Below are positions 1-8,097 of a stretch of DNA of 64,000 bases, one piece after another. The stretch's first letter is position 1. Each line of letters starts with the position of its first letter. The stretch lies in contig NZ_QEOP01000001.1 in NCBI RefSeq assembly GCF_003097495.1, positions 372,001 to 436,000 on the forward strand, in the 5' to 3' direction. Both the position numbers and the translations under genes were made by a program. The notes beneath the pieces are model-generated. The model searched no databases. It was not told the DNA's origin and saw only the letters and a list, made by a program, of their open reading frames with translations. The stretch is from Amnibacterium flavum (lineage in GTDB: Bacteria > Actinomycetota > Actinomycetes > Actinomycetales > Microbacteriaceae).

Positions 1-1
1 A

Positions 2-169
2 CTCTCGATGGATTCGCGCGCGTTCGGCGCCCACCCGACCCGCACCGAGCGTCACCTCGTTCCGTTCCGCACCCGCGACTGGCTGTTCATCGCCGCGTTC
101 TGGATCGTCAGCGCTCTCGTCCTGCTCGCCCTCCCCCGCGATTTCCTTCCCCTGATCGGAGACCGATGA
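2..169 (+). CDS. ECF transporter transmembrane (T) component, C-terminal fragment
   Basis: Only the last 55 residues are in the window. The fragment opens with a segment containing SMDSRAFG and a following PTRT, which matches the conserved Arg-rich cytoplasmic motif of EcfT/CbiQ proteins that grips the ATPases. It ends in one hydrophobic helix (FIAAFWIVSALVLLAL) and a short polar tail. Its TGA stop overlaps the ATG of the next gene (ATGA), so it is translationally coupled to the S component. The ATPase genes probably lie upstream, outside the window. The family call rests on a short fragment plus the S-component neighbours. Confidence 0.7.
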   Translation, partial: LSMDSRAFGAHPTRTERHLVPFRTRDWLFIAAFWIVSALVLLALPRDFLPLIGDR

Positions 170-780
170 CCTCTCACGCCGTGCCCCCGACCCGGAGACG
201 CGCCAGCACGCGCTTCCTCATGACCTGCGCCGTGCTCGGTGTCGCCGGCGGACTGCTGTCGATCGCCCTCAACTGGGCGAGCGTCGGCTTCGCGACCGTC
301 GGCGTCGTCTTCTTCGGGGTGACGATCGGCTTGTGGGTCCTCCCCTCGATCATCGGGCTGGCCCTCCTCCAGCGCCCGGGTGCGGGAGCCCTCATCGCGG
401 TGCTCGCCGGGCTCGTGAACGCCCCGTTCACCCCGTTCGGATACGCGCAGATCCCCACCGCGCTCATGATGGCGGTGCTCGTCGAACTGCCGTTCCTCGT
501 CACGCTCTACCGCGTCTGGAAGCCGTGGCTGTTCTACGTCGGGTACACCGTGCTCCTCACCGCGTTCTCGACCCTCTGGTTCGTCGCAACGGACATCATG
601 AGCAGCCCGGCGCTGCTCGTCGCCGCCTACGCCGCCTCGGCGATCGCGTCTCTGTTCTTCGTCTGGCTCGCGCTGCTCCTCGCGAAACGTCTGCGTCACG
701 CGGGAGTCGGCCGCACGGTAGCCCGGCCGGTGCCGCCAGTCGCCGCGTCGCCCTACGGCAGCGGTGGTGCGACGTCGTGA
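166..780 (+). CDS. ECF transporter S component (YkoE-like), copy 1
   Basis: 204-residue integral membrane protein with about five or six hydrophobic segments and no large soluble domain, the usual size and shape of a substrate-capture (S) subunit. A central segment around LALLQRPGAGALIA followed by NAPFTPFG resembles YkoE-family S components, some of which are linked to thiamine or its precursor HMP. It overlaps the EcfT stop by 4 nt, and its own stop overlaps the GTG of the next S component. The substrate cannot be read from the sequence. The siderophore-interacting protein downstream argues for an iron-related ligand instead of thiamine. Confidence 0.75.
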   Translation: MTSHAVPPTRRRASTRFLMTCAVLGVAGGLLSIALNWASVGFATVGVVFFGVTIGLWVLPSIIGLALLQRPGAGALIAVLAGLVNAPFTPFGYAQIPTALMMAVLVELPFLVTLYRVWKPWLFYVGYTVLLTAFSTLWFVATDIMSSPALLVAAYAASAIASLFFVWLALLLAKRLRHAGVGRTVARPVPPVAASPYGSGGATS

Positions 781-1352
781 GCCGCTTCCCGACCCGGTAC
801 CTGCTCACCTGTGCGGCCATCGGCGCGGCCGGGGGCGTCCTGCTGATCCCCGCGAACAACGTCGCCGCAGCCGTCTCCGCCTCGCTGCCGCCGCTCTACG
901 CCGCGATCGTCGGAGTATGGATCCTGCCCGTCATCACCGGCCTCGCGCTGCTGCGTCGCCCCGGGGTCGGGGTGCTCGTCGCCCTGCTCGCGTCCCTCGT
1001 GACGGTCCCGTTCACTCCGTACGGCGCCCGCTCGATCATCACCGGCCTCATGGTCGGGATCGCGTTGGAGCTGCCGTTCGCGATCGCGCTCTACCGGCAC
1101 TGGCGGCCGTGGCTGTTCTTCGTCGCCGCTCTCCTCGTCGGCGGGCTCTACGCCGGCGTCTCGTTCAACAGCCTCGATCTGCCCACCTTCCCGGCGGGGG
1201 TGCAGATCGCCTTCGTCGCCCTCCTGCTGGTGAGCGTCGCCGTCGCGGTCGCGCTCGGTCTGTGGTTGGCGCGTGCGGTCGAACGCACCGGCGTCGTCCG
1301 CGGGATCGCTCGCCCGAGAGCGGCGACTCCGGGTGCAGAGGCGGTTCGCTGA
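777..1352 (+). CDS. ECF transporter S component (YkoE-like), copy 2
   Basis: 191 residues starting at a GTG that overlaps the previous stop (GTGA). It is clearly paralogous to the preceding gene: both carry LALL-RPG-G in one helix and a PFTP(F/Y)G turn, and both have W(K/R)PWLF(Y/F)V near the middle. The pair is therefore a tandem duplication of S components served by one T component. Its TGA shares one base with the ATG of the next gene. Ligand unknown. The two copies could bind different related molecules or form one composite S unit. Confidence 0.75.
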   Translation: MSRFPTRYLLTCAAIGAAGGVLLIPANNVAAAVSASLPPLYAAIVGVWILPVITGLALLRRPGVGVLVALLASLVTVPFTPYGARSIITGLMVGIALELPFAIALYRHWRPWLFFVAALLVGGLYAGVSFNSLDLPTFPAGVQIAFVALLLVSVAVAVALGLWLARAVERTGVVRGIARPRAATPGAEAVR

Positions 1353-2167
1353 TGGCGCGCGGACTCCCCCGCAGGGTCGAGCCCGATGAGAAGGTGATCC
1401 TGCACGCCCACGTGCTGCGCACCGAGCGGGTCAGCCCCTCGTTCCAGCGGGTGACGATCACCGGCGAGGCGCTGCGGCGCTACGCGCCCCTCGGGTACGA
1501 CCAGTGGTTCCGGCTCTTCCTGCCCGCGCCCGGCCACAACGATATGAAGCTGCCGAAGAACCCGGGCGGGCTCCTCGGGTATGCGCGGTTCCTCGCCATC
1601 CCAAAAGCCTCGCGCCCCGCGCTCCGCAACTACACGACGCGGGCGTACCGACACGGGGTCGAAGGCGGTGCGCTTCCCGAGCTCGACATCGACTTCGTGC
1701 TGCACGGCGATGAAGGGTTCGCCTCCGGATGGGCCGCCCGCGCGCAGCCCGGCGACGAGGTCGCACTTCTCGACGAGGGCATCCTCTACGTGCCGCACGA
1801 GACGACGAGACGGCACCTGATCATCACGGACGAGACAGGACTGCCGGCACTGGCCGCCATCGGCGAGTCCCTCCCGCGGGATGCGGTCGGCGATGCCGTT
1901 CTCGAGGTGGCCGATCGAGCGGATGCCGAGTTGATGACCCTGCCTGCCGGGATGACGCTCCATGTGCTCGAGAGGGCCGAGGGGCTGCATCCCGGGTCGG
2001 CCGCTCTGGCGCGGGTGGAGGAGTTGGCGCTCGACGTCGACGGCCTGTATCCGTTCGCGGTCGGAGAGTCGTCGCTGGCAACCGGTGCGCGCCGGCACTT
2101 CGTCAGCGAGCGCGGGCTCCCGAAGGAGCAGATGACGTTCTGCGGCTATTGGAAGGCCGGACACTAG
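1352..2167 (+). CDS. siderophore-interacting FAD-binding reductase
   Basis: 271-residue cytoplasmic flavoprotein of the SIP family (ViuB/YqjH type), which reduces ferric siderophore to release iron. The N-terminal FAD-binding beta-barrel includes the signature RNYTTRAYR at about residues 91-99, where R-x-Y-T-x-R binds FAD. The C-terminal half is the NAD(P)H-binding SIP domain (HLIITDETGLPALAAI near 151-166, FCGYWKAG at the end). The ATG overlaps the stop of the second S component by one base, so the gene belongs to the ECF operon. That linkage suggests the ECF system imports an iron chelate or haem-like compound, but this is inference. Confidence 0.88.
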   Translation: MARGLPRRVEPDEKVILHAHVLRTERVSPSFQRVTITGEALRRYAPLGYDQWFRLFLPAPGHNDMKLPKNPGGLLGYARFLAIPKASRPALRNYTTRAYRHGVEGGALPELDIDFVLHGDEGFASGWAARAQPGDEVALLDEGILYVPHETTRRHLIITDETGLPALAAIGESLPRDAVGDAVLEVADRADAELMTLPAGMTLHVLERAEGLHPGSAALARVEELALDVDGLYPFAVGESSLATGARRHFVSERGLPKEQMTFCGYWKAGH

Positions 2168-2186
2168 CTCGAGGTCTGCGACATGG

Positions 2187-2420
2187 CGGACCTGCGCTTT
2201 GCTTCGCTCAGCGGGCGGGGCGGGCGAACGTGAGCCCGCCCGCAGAGCGCAGCGACGCGAAGGGCCTCCGCTTCAGGTAGGCGCTTCGACGGGCTCAGCG
2301 GGCGGGCGGCGGCGTCCCGGACCGTGGGCCTTCGCGTCGCTTCGCTCTGCGGGCGGCAGGCCCCCGCCCGCTGAGCGCAGCGAAGCGAAGGGGATCCACC
2401 CGCCCGCTCGCGATGACGAG
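2187..2420. repeat. REP-like palindromic repeat cluster 1
   Basis: Intergenic stretch with no credible gene. It holds at least five copies, in both orientations, of a short element with core CTTCGCTCAGCGGGCGGG or its complement CCCGCTGAGCGCAGCGAAG, plus one copy of the variant CTTCGACGGGCTCAGCGGG (about 2282-2303). Opposed copies can pair into hairpins. The same elements recur at 10225-10470, 16085-16255, 16618-17032 and 21474-21633. Confidence 0.75.
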
Positions 2421-2462
2421 CTCGACGGGCGGTAGGAGCACGGCCTGGCCACCGACGACGAA

Positions 2463-2487
2463 GGGACCGGGCCATCGGCCCGGTCCC
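2463..2487 (-). terminator. hairpin terminator of the DEAD-box helicase gene
   Basis: A perfect 11-bp inverted repeat (GGGACCGGGCC / GGCCCGGTCCC) with a 3-nt loop lies 22 nt beyond the helicase stop. On the minus strand it is followed by TTCGTCGTC, not a T run, which is common for GC-rich actinobacterial terminators. Confidence 0.65.
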
Positions 2488-2508
2488 CTCGATTCGGTAG
2501 GTCAGTCG

Positions 2509-4743
2509 TCAGCGTGCGACGAGATCCTTGATCGTCTTGTCGCCGGGCGAGACGGTCGTCGCGACGGCCTTGATCTCGGCGCGGCTCAGCAGCTCCTCCA
2601 TCTTGCGGCGACGGTTCTTGCCGATGAGGGTGACGACGATCCCCGAGTGGCCAGCGCGACCGGTGCGGCCGGCACGGTGCAGGTACGTCTTGTACTCCTC
2701 GGGCATGTCGGCCTGGATGACGAGTCCGATGTCGTCGACGTGGATTCCGCGTGCGGCGACGTCGGTGGCGACGAGCACGTCGACCTTGCCGCTCGTCAGA
2801 CGCTCGAGGCTGCGGGTCCGGCGGGCCTGGTTCAGGTCGCCGTGCAGGCTCGTCGCGGGAACCCCCATGTCGCTGAGCTCGTCGGCCAGCTGCTCCGCGA
2901 ACGCACGGGTGCGGGCGAAGACCAGGGTCTTGCCGCGACCCGCGGCGAGCTCGGCGACGAGGCGGACCTTGTCGCCCTGGTCGATGAGCAGCAGGCGATG
3001 ATCGATGTTGGAGTTCGACTGATCCTCGCCGGCGACCTCGTGGACCGACGGGTTCGGCAGGAACTCCTCGACGAGCGATGCGACACCCGAGTCGAGCGTG
3101 GCCGAGAACAGCAGGCGCTGCGCATCGGGACGCGTGAGACGCAGGATGCGCTGCACGGGCTCGAGGAATCCGAGGTCGCACATGTGGTCGGCCTCGTCGA
3201 GGACGACGACGGAGACCTCGGACAGGTCGAGGTGACCCTGCTCGACGAGGTCCTCGATGCGGCCGGGCGTGCCGATGATGATGTCGACACCGCGGTTGAG
3301 CGCACCCACCTGACGGGCCTGGGGAACGCCGCCGTAGATCTGCGTGGTGAACAGGCCGACGCTGCGCGCGATGGGCTGCACCGTGCGGTCGATCTGCAGG
3401 GCGAGCTCGCGGGTCGGGGCGAGGATGAGCGCACGGGGTGCACGTCCCATGGCCCGCTTGGCGCCGCCGCCGTTCTCCATGAGCCGCTCGACGAGAGGCG
3501 CGCCGAACGCGATGGTCTTGCCGGAGCCGGTGCGGCCACGGCCGAGCACGTTGAGCCCGCTGAGCACGTCGGGGATCGTCGCCGCCTGGATGGGGAACGG
3601 CGACTCGGCGCCGAGCTCCGCGAGGGTGCGGACGATGTTCGAACCGAGCCCCAGGTCTCCGAACGTGACGCCCTCGACCTCTGACGCGACGGTCGCGGTC
3701 GCCTCGAGGCGTTCGAGGACGACGTCTTCGACGTTCGCCATGTCGCGGTTCGGGCGGCCGTAGAACTCGGACTCGCCGTAGTTCACGCTGCGCCCCTCTG
3801 CGGCACGGGGGCGCTCGAAGCGGCCGCCCTCGGGACGCTCGTGACGAGGAGCGCGGTCGTTGCGATCGAAAGTGCGCGCGGGACGCTCGTCGCGGACGGG
3901 ACGGCCGTCACGCGTCGGGCGGGCGCCGGGCTCGTAGGCGCGGGCGGAGCGGTCGCCGCGGGGGGCGCGATCGTTGCGATCGTTCGTGTACGGACGGTCT
4001 CCACGAGGGGCACGGTCGTTCCGGTCGTTGGTGTACGGACGGTCTCCACGAGGGGCACGGTCGTTCCGGTCGTTGGTGTACGGACGGTCCCCACGAGGGG
4101 CACGGTCGTTCCGGTCGTTGGTGTACGGACGGTCCCCACGAGGAGCCCGATCGTTCCGGTCATTCGAGTACGGACGATCCCCACGAGGAGCCCGATCGCT
4201 CCGGTCGTTCGAGTACGGGCGATCCCCACGAGGAGCGCGGTCGCTCCGGTCGTTCGAGTAGGGACGGTCACTGCGCGGGGCGCGGTCGTCGCGCGAGTAG
4301 CGGTCGTCGCGCTGCGGGCGCTCGTCGCGCTGCGGGCGCTCGTCGCGCTGCGGGCGGTCGTTGCGGGAGTAGCGGTCGTCACGAGCGGAGGCGCTGTTGC
4401 GACCCCCCGAATACCGGTCGTCGCGGGGTGCGCGGTTGCGGTCACGGTCGCCGAAGCGCTCGTTCTGACCCTGACGTGCACGGCGCTCTTCGCCGGCCGC
4501 GGCGCCGGGGCGCTTCGGACGCGACTCGGGCGGGGTCCAGTCGGGACGACGCTCGCGACGGTCGTTCGTCTCGGGGCGTCCACGAGCGGCGCGGTCGTCG
4601 TTCGACCAGCGGTTCTTGGCGGGCGCCGCGTCGGACGCGGGACGGTAGCCGCGGTGCTTGGGGCTGACGCTGCTCGGCTTGCTGCCGCGCGCTGCGCCCG
4701 CGCCACCGCGGCGGGGAGAGGAATTACCACTGAATGAAGGCAT
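2509..4743 (-). CDS. DEAD-box ATP-dependent RNA helicase with repeat-rich N-terminal extension
   Basis: 744 residues. The first ~340 are basic and low-complexity (rich in R, D, N, P, G) and contain seven near-identical 15-residue repeats (about 155-266). The helicase core follows: Q motif about 361-386, motif I TGSGKT 405-410, PTRELA, DEAD 516-519, SAT 547-549, then domain 2 with TDVAARG and HRAGRTGR 689-696. It unwinds structured RNA in ribosome assembly or mRNA turnover. The disordered tail is at the N terminus, whereas many bacterial paralogues carry it at the C terminus. I chose the ATG at 4743 because AGGAG lies upstream at suitable spacing; an in-frame ATG 17 codons earlier has no such site. 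A ~190-nt leader is predicted from the promoter at 4941-4969. Confidence 0.92.
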   Translation of the reverse strand: MPSFSGNSSPRRGGAGAARGSKPSSVSPKHRGYRPASDAAPAKNRWSNDDRAARGRPETNDRRERRPDWTPPESRPKRPGAAAGEERRARQGQNERFGDRDRNRAPRDDRYSGGRNSASARDDRYSRNDRPQRDERPQRDERPQRDDRYSRDDRAPRSDRPYSNDRSDRAPRGDRPYSNDRSDRAPRGDRPYSNDRNDRAPRGDRPYTNDRNDRAPRGDRPYTNDRNDRAPRGDRPYTNDRNDRAPRGDRPYTNDRNDRAPRGDRSARAYEPGARPTRDGRPVRDERPARTFDRNDRAPRHERPEGGRFERPRAAEGRSVNYGESEFYGRPNRDMANVEDVVLERLEATATVASEVEGVTFGDLGLGSNIVRTLAELGAESPFPIQAATIPDVLSGLNVLGRGRTGSGKTIAFGAPLVERLMENGGGAKRAMGRAPRALILAPTRELALQIDRTVQPIARSVGLFTTQIYGGVPQARQVGALNRGVDIIIGTPGRIEDLVEQGHLDLSEVSVVVLDEADHMCDLGFLEPVQRILRLTRPDAQRLLFSATLDSGVASLVEEFLPNPSVHEVAGEDQSNSNIDHRLLLIDQGDKVRLVAELAAGRGKTLVFARTRAFAEQLADELSDMGVPATSLHGDLNQARRTRSLERLTSGKVDVLVATDVAARGIHVDDIGLVIQADMPEEYKTYLHRAGRTGRAGHSGIVVTLIGKNRRRKMEELLSRAEIKAVATTVSPGDKTIKDLVAR
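3946..4281 (-). repeat. 45-bp in-frame tandem repeats within the helicase gene
   Basis: Seven full copies and a partial one of a 45-bp unit, coding the 15-residue motif NDRAPRGDRPYTNDR with minor changes (S/N, T/S). The middle copies are nearly identical at DNA level, so copy number could change by slippage without shifting the frame. Confidence 0.9.
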
Positions 4744-4940
4744 GAAGAAGTGCTCCTGAAAAGGGCCGCAGAATGGCGGCATGATCCCGGGCACATCGGC
4801 GGCCGGGCCGGATTCGAATCGGATGTTGATCCAGCGATCCGCTGGCGGAACCGGCCCTGCGTGATCACAGTGCCCTGGAATAGATCTGAATCAGGGCCGC
4901 ACCGGCGTCACCGATGCTCTCGTCACGAGCCGACCGAACT

Positions 4941-4969
4941 ACGTTACCGGAACATCGCCGGTCTGTCAC
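4941..4969 (-). promoter_or_regulatory. promoter of the helicase gene with long 5' leader
   Basis: On the minus strand GTGACA (4969-4964) and TAACGT (4946-4941) are separated by exactly 17 nt, close to the sigma-70-type consensus. Transcription from here would start near 4934, giving a leader of about 190 nt before the ATG at 4743. Long leaders are typical of cold-induced DEAD-box helicase mRNAs. I see no gene in the leader. Confidence 0.5.
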
Positions 4970-4976
4970 CAGCCGA

Positions 4977-7900
4977 TCAGACGGCGGATGCCTGCTCGCG
5001 CTCGGCCTCGCGCGCCCGTCGGAGCCCCGCCCGGCGTTCGAAACCGCCGTACACGAGCGAGTAGAGGACGGGGAGGACGACGAGCGTCAGCACCGTCGAC
5101 GACACCAGTCCCCCGATGACGACGAGGGCGAGCGGCTGCGAGATGAACCCGCCTCCGCCGGTCAGACCGAGGGCCATCGGCAGCAGCGCGAAGATGGTCG
5201 CGAGCGCGGTCATCAAGATCGGACGGAGACGGCGGGTGGCGCCCTCCGTGACGGCCTGGACGACGGGCAGTCCTCGATCCCGATACTGATTCACCAGGTC
5301 GACGAGCACGATCGCGTTCGTCACCACGATTCCGACCAGCATCAGCAGGCCGATGATCGACGGGACGCCGAGCGGGATGCCCGTGACGACCTGGAGCAGG
5401 ATCGCGCCGGTCGCCGCGAACGGAACCGAGACGAGCAGCAGCAGCGGCTGCAGCAGGCTGCGGAAGGTCGCGACCATGACCACGTAGACGATGAGGATGG
5501 CGGCCAGCAGCGCGAGGAAGAGCTGGCTGAAGGCGTCACCCTGGTCGGACGAGACCCCACCGAGGGTCGCATCGGTGCCGGTCGGCAGGTCGATATCAGC
5601 GAGCGCCTGCGTCACCTGCGCGTTCGCGGCGGTCAGGTCGTCGGACGCGGGGGTGACCGAGACGGTTGCGCTGCGGGTACCGTTCACCGTCGAGATGCTC
5701 GACGGGCCGTCGGTCACTTCCACTGCGGCGAGGGAGTCCAATCGGACAGGCCCCCGAACCGTCGGCACCTCGAGTGCGGCCAGACCGTCACGGGTCGTCG
5801 GCACCGATGTCGGCTCGACGTAGATCGTCAGCTGCTGGTCGTCGATCGTGATCGACCCGAGCGCCGACGGCTGCATGGCCTGCGAGACGAATCCGGCGAG
5901 CGCGACCTCGGTGTAGCCGGCGGCGGATGCCGCGTCTCGATCGACGGCGACCTGGATGAAGGGCTGGGCGGCCTCCAGGTTGCTGGTCGCCTCGGCGACC
6001 CCGTCGAGGTCGCGCATCGCCGTCAGGACCTGGTCGGCCGCAGCCTGCAGGTCCTCCTGGTTGCTCGCCGTGATGTCGACGTCGATCGCGCTCGAGGTGC
6101 CGAATCCGCTCGACGCCGCCACCGAGAACGTGCCGGCGTCCTCGAGGGCGTCGAGGGTGTTGCGCACGTCGACCTGCAGGGCGTCCGCGTCGGCGTCGTC
6201 GCTCGTGGTGATCGAGTAGGTGGCCTGCGTCGATCCGCCGCCTCCCCTGAACGCCGCGAGCGCCCCGCCAGCGCTGCCGAGCGAGACCTGGACGGTCTCG
6301 ATCCCATCGATGTCCTGCAGCGCCTCCTCGGCGCGCTTCGCCGCGGCGTCCTGGACTTCGAGGCTGGTCCCGGGGTCGAACGTCTCGGTGACGGAGAGGG
6401 TGTTCTGACCGCTCGAGCCGAGGAAGTTGGTCTTCAGGAGCCCCAGCAGCGGAACCGTGCCGGCGAGGATCACGAACGCGATGACGAGCGTGATCACCTT
6501 GTGCGCGAGGGTCACGCGCAGAAGCGGGAGGTACCGCTTCTGCAGGCGCGTCGGCTGCTCGGCGGATTCGGCGCCGTCGGAGTGGCGGTGGACCTTGGGC
6601 GCCTTCAGCACCCAGTAGGCCAGCACCGGGACGATGCTGAGGGAGACGAACAGCGACGCGGCGAGCGCGATCGTGATGGTCAGCGCGAAGGGCCGGAAGA
6701 GCTCGCCCGTCGCTCCCTGCACGAACGAGATCGGGAGGAAGACGGCCACCGTCGTGATCGTCGACGCCGTCACGGCGCCGGCGACCTCGCGAACGGCTCG
6801 GGCGACCGTCGAGAGCTTGTCGTCATGGTCGGTCGCGAGATGCCGCTTGATGTTCTCGATGACGACGATCGAGTCGTCGACTACGCGCCCGATCGCGATC
6901 GTCAGAGCGCCGAGGGTCAGCAGATTGAGCGTGTACCCGGAGAACTGCATGCCGATGAACGTGATCAGCACGGAGGTCGGGATCGAGATGGCCGTGACGA
7001 GCGTCGCCCGCACGGAGAGGAGGAAGACGAGGATCACGATGACGGCGAACACCAGGCCGAGCAGACCCTCCGTCGCGAGCGACTCGATCGACTGCTCGAT
7101 GTACGGCGCCTGATCGAACACGGTCGTGAACGTGACGCCGTCGAGCTGGTCGGAGATGCCCGGCAGGGCGTCGGTGACGAGGTGGGACACCTCGACCGTG
7201 TTGGCCGCGGGCAGCTTGGTGACGGCGAGCGTCAGCGCGGGTTCGCCGTTGACGCGGGAGATCGAGGTGACGGGGTTGTCGACGAGCGCGACCGTCGCGA
7301 CGTCGCCGATCGTCGAGGTTCCGGCCGCGAGGGGCAGCGCGGCGATGTCGTCGACGGAGCCGAGTCGGGTTCCGGCCTGAACCGAGAGGGTCGAGCCGTC
7401 CTGCGTGATGCTGCCTGCCGGGACGAGCGCACCGCTCGATCGGACGACATCGCCGATGGCGGCGGGGGTCAGGCCGAGAGCCCCGAGCGCGGCGGTGTCG
7501 GGCGTGATCGTGATCCGCTGACCGGGAGCACCCGACAGCGTGACGCCGCGGACCCCGGCGAGTTCCTCGAGCGCGGGCAGCGCGACGCGGTCGAGGTCGT
7601 CGGCGAGAGTGGTGCTGTCACCCGACGCGGCGACCTGGATGATCGGGAAGTCGGAGATGCTGCCGCTGAGAACCTGCGGATCGAGGTCGTCGGGAAGGAT
7701 CGAGCGAATGCGGTTGATCGCCGCCGAGACCTTGTTCTCGCTCGCGGCGAGATCGACCCCGTAGGTGAAGGTCGCGCTGACGACCGAGCTGCCCGCACTG
7801 GAGGTCGCCGAAGTGCTCTCGACCCCCGCCACCCCGCGGATGGCCTGCTCGATAGGGGTACTCACACTGTCGTTCACGACCTCGGGAGACGCCCCCGTGT

Positions 7901-8054
7901 AGGTCGTGATGACCGCGATCTGCGGGAACTCGATCGACGGGATCAGCTCCTGTTTGAGCGAGGTCAGCGCGAGTCCGCCGAACACCGCCGCGACGATCGT
8001 GATGAGCGCGATGAGCGCCCTGTTCTTGAGGCTGGCGATCGCGAGGAGATGCAC
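4977..8054 (-). CDS. RND (HAE1/AcrB-type) efflux permease
   Basis: 1025-residue inner-membrane proton-driven exporter. The layout is that of AcrB: one N-terminal helix, a large periplasmic-type loop (about 35-325), helices 2-6 with the proton-relay pair D393-D394 in GRVVDDSIVVIEN, helix 7, a second large loop (about 555-830), and a last bundle of five helices. The start is a GTG; the protein opens (V/M)HLLAIASLKNRALIAL. No membrane-fusion or outer-membrane partner is adjacent, as expected for a Gram-positive host lacking a classical outer membrane. It stands alone between the helicase and the MocR gene. The substrate (lipid, drug or peptide) is unknown. Confidence 0.9.
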   Translation of the reverse strand: MHLLAIASLKNRALIALITIVAAVFGGLALTSLKQELIPSIEFPQIAVITTYTGASPEVVNDSVSTPIEQAIRGVAGVESTSATSSAGSSVVSATFTYGVDLAASENKVSAAINRIRSILPDDLDPQVLSGSISDFPIIQVAASGDSTTLADDLDRVALPALEELAGVRGVTLSGAPGQRITITPDTAALGALGLTPAAIGDVVRSSGALVPAGSITQDGSTLSVQAGTRLGSVDDIAALPLAAGTSTIGDVATVALVDNPVTSISRVNGEPALTLAVTKLPAANTVEVSHLVTDALPGISDQLDGVTFTTVFDQAPYIEQSIESLATEGLLGLVFAVIVILVFLLSVRATLVTAISIPTSVLITFIGMQFSGYTLNLLTLGALTIAIGRVVDDSIVVIENIKRHLATDHDDKLSTVARAVREVAGAVTASTITTVAVFLPISFVQGATGELFRPFALTITIALAASLFVSLSIVPVLAYWVLKAPKVHRHSDGAESAEQPTRLQKRYLPLLRVTLAHKVITLVIAFVILAGTVPLLGLLKTNFLGSSGQNTLSVTETFDPGTSLEVQDAAAKRAEEALQDIDGIETVQVSLGSAGGALAAFRGGGGSTQATYSITTSDDADADALQVDVRNTLDALEDAGTFSVAASSGFGTSSAIDVDITASNQEDLQAAADQVLTAMRDLDGVAEATSNLEAAQPFIQVAVDRDAASAAGYTEVALAGFVSQAMQPSALGSITIDDQQLTIYVEPTSVPTTRDGLAALEVPTVRGPVRLDSLAAVEVTDGPSSISTVNGTRSATVSVTPASDDLTAANAQVTQALADIDLPTGTDATLGGVSSDQGDAFSQLFLALLAAILIVYVVMVATFRSLLQPLLLLVSVPFAATGAILLQVVTGIPLGVPSIIGLLMLVGIVVTNAIVLVDLVNQYRDRGLPVVQAVTEGATRRLRPILMTALATIFALLPMALGLTGGGGFISQPLALVVIGGLVSSTVLTLVVLPVLYSLVYGGFERRAGLRRAREAEREQASAV

Positions 8055-8097
8055 CTTCGCGATTATCCCGGATCGATGTAACGGGGAAGCATCGGTC

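Noticed and set aside
333-776. Upstream extension of the second ECF S component
   Set aside because: Overlaps copy 1 out of frame with nonsense composition; GTG 777 gives the usual 4-nt overlap and size.
3946-4281. CRISPR-like array
   Set aside because: Contiguous 45-bp repeats with no unique spacers, in frame in a protein gene.
4914-8081. Very long open frame (over 1000 codons) on the plus strand opposite the RND gene
   Set aside because: Composition is extreme in Arg, Asp, Gly and Glu with no domain, as expected for the antisense of a high-GC gene; the minus-strand RND protein is unmistakable.
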